DNA from: Nostoc sp. MG11
GTDB lineage: Bacteria > Cyanobacteriota > Cyanobacteriia > Cyanobacteriales > Nostocaceae
Direction: 5' to 3'
Assembly (NCBI RefSeq): GCF_014904695.1
Contig: NZ_JACXXN010000002.1
Coordinates: 540,758 to 604,757 of the forward strand
Length of the DNA: 64,000 bases
Part shown: positions 61,273-64,000 of the stretch, in pieces
Layout of the letters: each line of letters begins with the position of its first letter
How positions within the stretch are numbered: position 1 is the stretch's first letter
Made by a program: the position numbers and the translations under genes
The notes under the pieces: model-generated
What the model saw: only the letters and a program-made list of their open reading frames with translations
Database searches by the model: none
Told to the model about the DNA's origin: nothing

Positions 61273-63696
61273 GTGGACAAACTTTATTGGCTTGACCAAA
61301 TTAAACTACAAGACCGCGCCGAAGTCGGTGACAAAGCATTTTACTTGAGCAGAGTGATGCAGCGTGGCTATCCGGTAGTGCGTGGTTTTGTAGTTTCAGC
61401 AGAAATTTTGCGACAATTTCTCGAAAATCTCAACAGTTCCGAGTCATTAATTGCTGACTTACCTTATTCTTCGTTGCACTTGGATGTAGCCAATTGGCGT
61501 CAACTTCAGCAGGTGGCTGGTCGCTTGCGTCAGGAAATTATCACTGCGAATGTGCCACCACAGTGGGTAAGTGCAATTTTCAAAGCGGCTAGAGAATGGC
61601 CTACTGGCTGTTTGATTTTTCGACCCACTCTGGCTGTATCAACAACTACCCAGGTTAAGGCGAATGTATCTGGGTTGTTGGAGTCAGTATTTTGTCATTG
61701 TGATCACGAAGATATTGCCCTTGCATTAAAGCGTACTTGGAGCCAGCTATTTCGTGCCAGAAGTCTCCTATATTGGCAGAGGACAGGAATTAATTTGCAA
61801 CAAATTAATTTAGCGGTGTTGGTACAACCTGTTGAAAATGCGATCGCCAGTGGCGTATTTAACGCTAACTCCTCTGGATGGGAAATTAAAGCTACTTGGG
61901 GATTAGGAATTGCGATCGCCCACGGCGAAGTATTACCAGATGTCTACTATATTCAAAAGGAAACTGGGGTTGTACTAGAGCAACATCTAGGCAATAAAAT
62001 GCTAGCTTATCGTGTTGATAATGAGACACCACTAACTGTTTCGCAGCACGTACAGAAGTCAGTGTTAACACCAGATCACACTTGTCTAGTTGCCTACCTA
62101 CTTGAAGAATTCCAACAAAAACAATACGCTTTACAAGAAGAATACTTGCAACAAGTAATTGCTCTGGGGAATCAATTAGCGAGTGAGCTAGGTAAAGAGT
62201 TTACCATTAAGTGGACTATCGCTCAGGAAACCCCAAATACCAAGCTTTACATTACACAAGTTCTTGCTCCCCAATCTGTAATTCCCAATATGCACTTCAT
62301 CAAGGGATTAGGAGCGGCAGGAGGACGTATTATGGCGACTGCCCATGTGATAATCAATTCACAAAAAAAACCAGAACAACTACCCAAGGGAGTAATTTTA
62401 ATAATACCAACTATTACACCTGATTGGCTACCGTTACTTCAACAAGTTGCTGGTATTATTACCGAACAAGGAGGATTAACCAGTCACGCTGCGATTCTGG
62501 CCAGAGAATTGGGCCTTGTAGCAGTAGTGAGCGCGACATCTGCCACAACTCTAATTAAAACTGGCGAACGACTACTAGTAGATGGCGACAGGGGAGAAGT
62601 TTATCGGATTAGAGGAGACGGAAATGGGGAAATGGGAAGAGGGGGACAGAGGGAGAAGGGGAGAAGGGGAGAAGGGGAGAAGGAAAGAGGGGAAGAAAAT
62701 TTTCTTTTCCCTTATTCCCCCGCTCCTCCATCTCTCCATCCGATTACTCCTTACTCATCCATGAATGCTACACAATTGCTGGTTAATTTGAGCCAGTCCA
62801 ACTTGATAGAGCAAGTGCAAAACTTGCCTGTAGATGGGGTAGGATTGTTGCGTTCAGAGTTGATGATATTAACCATATTAGAGGGGCAACATCCCAATAG
62901 TTGGGTTTTAAGCGGGCGTCAGATAGAATTATTAGAACGCTGGTCGGAGCAGATTATGCAGTTTGCTCGTGCTTTTGCACCAAGACCTGTTTTTTATCGT
63001 TCTTTAGATTGGCGATCGCAGGATTTACCATCATTGAGTGATGATATGCAATTTTCACCGCAGTCAATGTTGGGTGAACGTGGCACTTTTAGCTATTTAC
63101 GAAATCCCGCAGTGTTTGAGTTGGAATTGAAGGCTTTAGCGACTGTACAGCAAGCTGGCTACAGCAATATCCATTTACTATTGCCTTTTGTTCGGACTGT
63201 GGAAGAGTTTGTCTTTTGTCGCCGCAAAGTTGAGCAAGCAGGGTTAAACGAAGTGTCCCAGTTTCAACTGTGGATGATGGCAGAAGTGCCCAGCGTACTA
63301 TTTTTACTCCCAGAATATGTCAAAGCAGGTGTAGCCGGGATTTCCATTGGGACAAATGACCTGACACAATTATTGCTGGGAGTGGATCGGGAGCATGGAC
63401 AACTAGCAAAAGTATTTGATGAACGTCAGCCGGCGGTAATGGGTGCGATCGCCCAACTCATCCAAATGGCCCAAAGTGCGGGTATACCTTGTTCAATCTG
63501 CGGTCAAGCACCAGCCATCTATCCAGAAATCATTGATAAGTTGGTGCAATGGGGCATTACTTCTATTTCTGTTGAACCGGAAGCAGTGGCGCGAACATAT
63601 CAGGCGATCGCTCGTGCTGAAAAACGCCTGATTTTAGAAGTGGCGCGACGTGAATTGGGAGAGGGGAAGTGGAAGAGTGGAAGATTAAAGGAGTAA
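61273..63696 (+). CDS. Phosphoenolpyruvate synthase-like (PEP-utilizing) protein with degenerate nucleotide-binding domain
   Basis: 807 residues, start GTG at 61273. Domain order as in PEP synthase: N-terminal ATP-binding domain (about 10-330; VGDKAFYLSRVMQRGYPVVRG), His-domain (GGLTSHAAILARELGLVAVV, His405) and C-terminal PEP-binding domain (VGLLRSELMI; SIGTNDLTQLLLGVDRE; catalytic Cys743 in CGQAP). In the N-terminal domain the usual RSSA-x-x-ED ATP motif is replaced by FRPTLAVSTTTQ, so ATP binding may be altered or lost. Residues about 448-496 (rich in Gly, Glu, Arg, then FPYSPAPPSLHP) come from a dispersed purine/pyrimidine repeat at the linker between domains. Activity as pyruvate, water dikinase is uncertain. 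Confidence 0.82.
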   Translation: MDKLYWLDQIKLQDRAEVGDKAFYLSRVMQRGYPVVRGFVVSAEILRQFLENLNSSESLIADLPYSSLHLDVANWRQLQQVAGRLRQEIITANVPPQWVSAIFKAAREWPTGCLIFRPTLAVSTTTQVKANVSGLLESVFCHCDHEDIALALKRTWSQLFRARSLLYWQRTGINLQQINLAVLVQPVENAIASGVFNANSSGWEIKATWGLGIAIAHGEVLPDVYYIQKETGVVLEQHLGNKMLAYRVDNETPLTVSQHVQKSVLTPDHTCLVAYLLEEFQQKQYALQEEYLQQVIALGNQLASELGKEFTIKWTIAQETPNTKLYITQVLAPQSVIPNMHFIKGLGAAGGRIMATAHVIINSQKKPEQLPKGVILIIPTITPDWLPLLQQVAGIITEQGGLTSHAAILARELGLVAVVSATSATTLIKTGERLLVDGDRGEVYRIRGDGNGEMGRGGQREKGRRGEGEKERGEENFLFPYSPAPPSLHPITPYSSMNATQLLVNLSQSNLIEQVQNLPVDGVGLLRSELMILTILEGQHPNSWVLSGRQIELLERWSEQIMQFARAFAPRPVFYRSLDWRSQDLPSLSDDMQFSPQSMLGERGTFSYLRNPAVFELELKALATVQQAGYSNIHLLLPFVRTVEEFVFCRRKVEQAGLNEVSQFQLWMMAEVPSVLFLLPEYVKAGVAGISIGTNDLTQLLLGVDREHGQLAKVFDERQPAVMGAIAQLIQMAQSAGIPCSICGQAPAIYPEIIDKLVQWGITSISVEPEAVARTYQAIARAEKRLILEVARRELGEGKWKSGRLKE
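62615..62760 (+). repeat. Purine-rich/pyrimidine-rich repeat in frame within the PEP-synthase-like gene
   Basis: GGGAGAAGGGGAGAAGGGG-type units followed by CCCTTATTCCCCCGCTCC, the same kind as at 58744, lie in the interdomain linker and remain open in the gene's frame. Confidence 0.8.
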
Positions 63697-63705
63697 TTTG
63701 GAATT

Positions 63706-63975
63706 TTACTTAATATATCCAGTTTCGCGTAAAAATTTACGTAAATCAGCAAAGTACTTAGTGCGATCTCGTCCTTTATAAGCTTGCTGTACACGTTGCC
63801 AACCATCCTGTCCTTGACCCAGCATATATTTATTTGCCAAGTAAGGAGCTAAAAAGCCTTTGCCGTCATCACCTTGCTTCCGCGCTTCTAACCCACATTC
63901 CGTAGGTCTATCAGTTGAGAAGATAATATTTTCTGCAAGGCGCACCAAGAAACTGTAGAATCCATAGTCGTTCAT
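63706..63975 (-). CDS. Small conserved hypothetical protein
   Basis: 89 residues from the ATG at 63975 (a TTG at 63990 is in frame, with a stop just before it). Soluble: MNDYGFYSFLVRLAENIIFS, TECGLEARKQGDDGKGFLAP, YLANKYMLGQGQDGWQRVQQ, then a basic end RKFLRETGYIK. It has the balanced, motif-like look of a conserved protein but the family is not recognised. Convergent with the PEP-synthase-like gene, 9 bases between the stops. Confidence 0.7.
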   Translation of the reverse strand: MNDYGFYSFLVRLAENIIFSTDRPTECGLEARKQGDDGKGFLAPYLANKYMLGQGQDGWQRVQQAYKGRDRTKYFADLRKFLRETGYIK

Positions 63976-64000
63976 CAGTAAGATTGGCAATGTGCTTCAA

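Overview
The window is a cyanobacterial chromosome segment, most likely from a filamentous Nostocales (Nostoc/Calothrix-like) strain. Grounds: very frequent HIP1 palindromes (GCGATCGC); short tandem repeats of the GTCATTA and ACTCAGC type between and inside genes; cyanobacteria-only families (DUF3155, DUF3611, DUF3598, CCB cofactor-assembly protein, TrxC-type thioredoxin with a WCGLC site); and a rbcR - Z-ISO-like - trxC - ndhF1 - ndhD1 block. No rRNA, tRNA, CRISPR array, intact insertion sequence or prophage was recognised.

Layout. 0-2.6 kb: two paralogous exported proteins, one with SLH domains. 2.8-6.5 kb: a two-gene unit of an unknown protein and a very atypical Ser/Thr kinase. 6.6-16.8 kb: mostly housekeeping and regulation (GAF histidine kinase, DUF3155, CCB protein, PadR regulator, DUF3611, serS, rseP, nth, rpsN, aat). 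17-18.9 kb: a toxin-antitoxin island (ParE-like pair, hicAB, a Gly-rich membrane protein, a DUF5615 relic). 18.9-36.8 kb: DUF3598, ftsX, def, a GT2-GtrA glycosyltransferase, DUF2079, a RecB/Cas4-like nuclease, GNAT, recJ, a GHL10 protein, polA, a PEP-CTERM protein and a HAD phosphatase. 37-40.3 kb: a stand-alone DALR-domain protein, a Crp/Fnr regulator, and relics of a PstS-type protein and of a 4-Cys protein kinase. 40.4-47.3 kb: rbcR, Z-ISO-like gene, trxC, ndhF1, ndhD1. 47.6-50.6 kb: unknown genes, an orphan HicB, a 5'-truncated glycine-zipper gene with its partner, and a dead DUF433/DUF5615 module. 50.8-64 kb: LapA-like protein, phosphohexomutase, a second RecB-like nuclease, a propeller-transglutaminase, pacL, recF, mgtC, a PEP-synthase-like protein and a small conserved gene.

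How the parts relate. recJ, recF, polA, nth and two Cas4/RecB-type nucleases give the window a DNA-repair flavour, but they are scattered and not one operon. The ndh block links carbon-status regulation (RbcR), redox (TrxC) and NDH-1 electron flow. The most novel-looking items are: (i) the 2.8-6.5 kb kinase pair, whose kinase carries a roughly 80-residue domain inserted between the SPE motif and helix F, with a similar segment repeated near its C-terminus; (ii) a three-hairpin RNA-like motif ending in CTGAG, present twice upstream of nth and once downstream of recJ, with stems that keep pairing while the sequence changes; (iii) in-frame repeat-derived insertions in recJ, recF, the PEP-synthase-like gene and the DALR gene; and (iv) several decayed toxin-antitoxin and kinase/PstS loci whose mutations can be read directly. 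All assignments rest on reading motifs by eye; no database search was possible.
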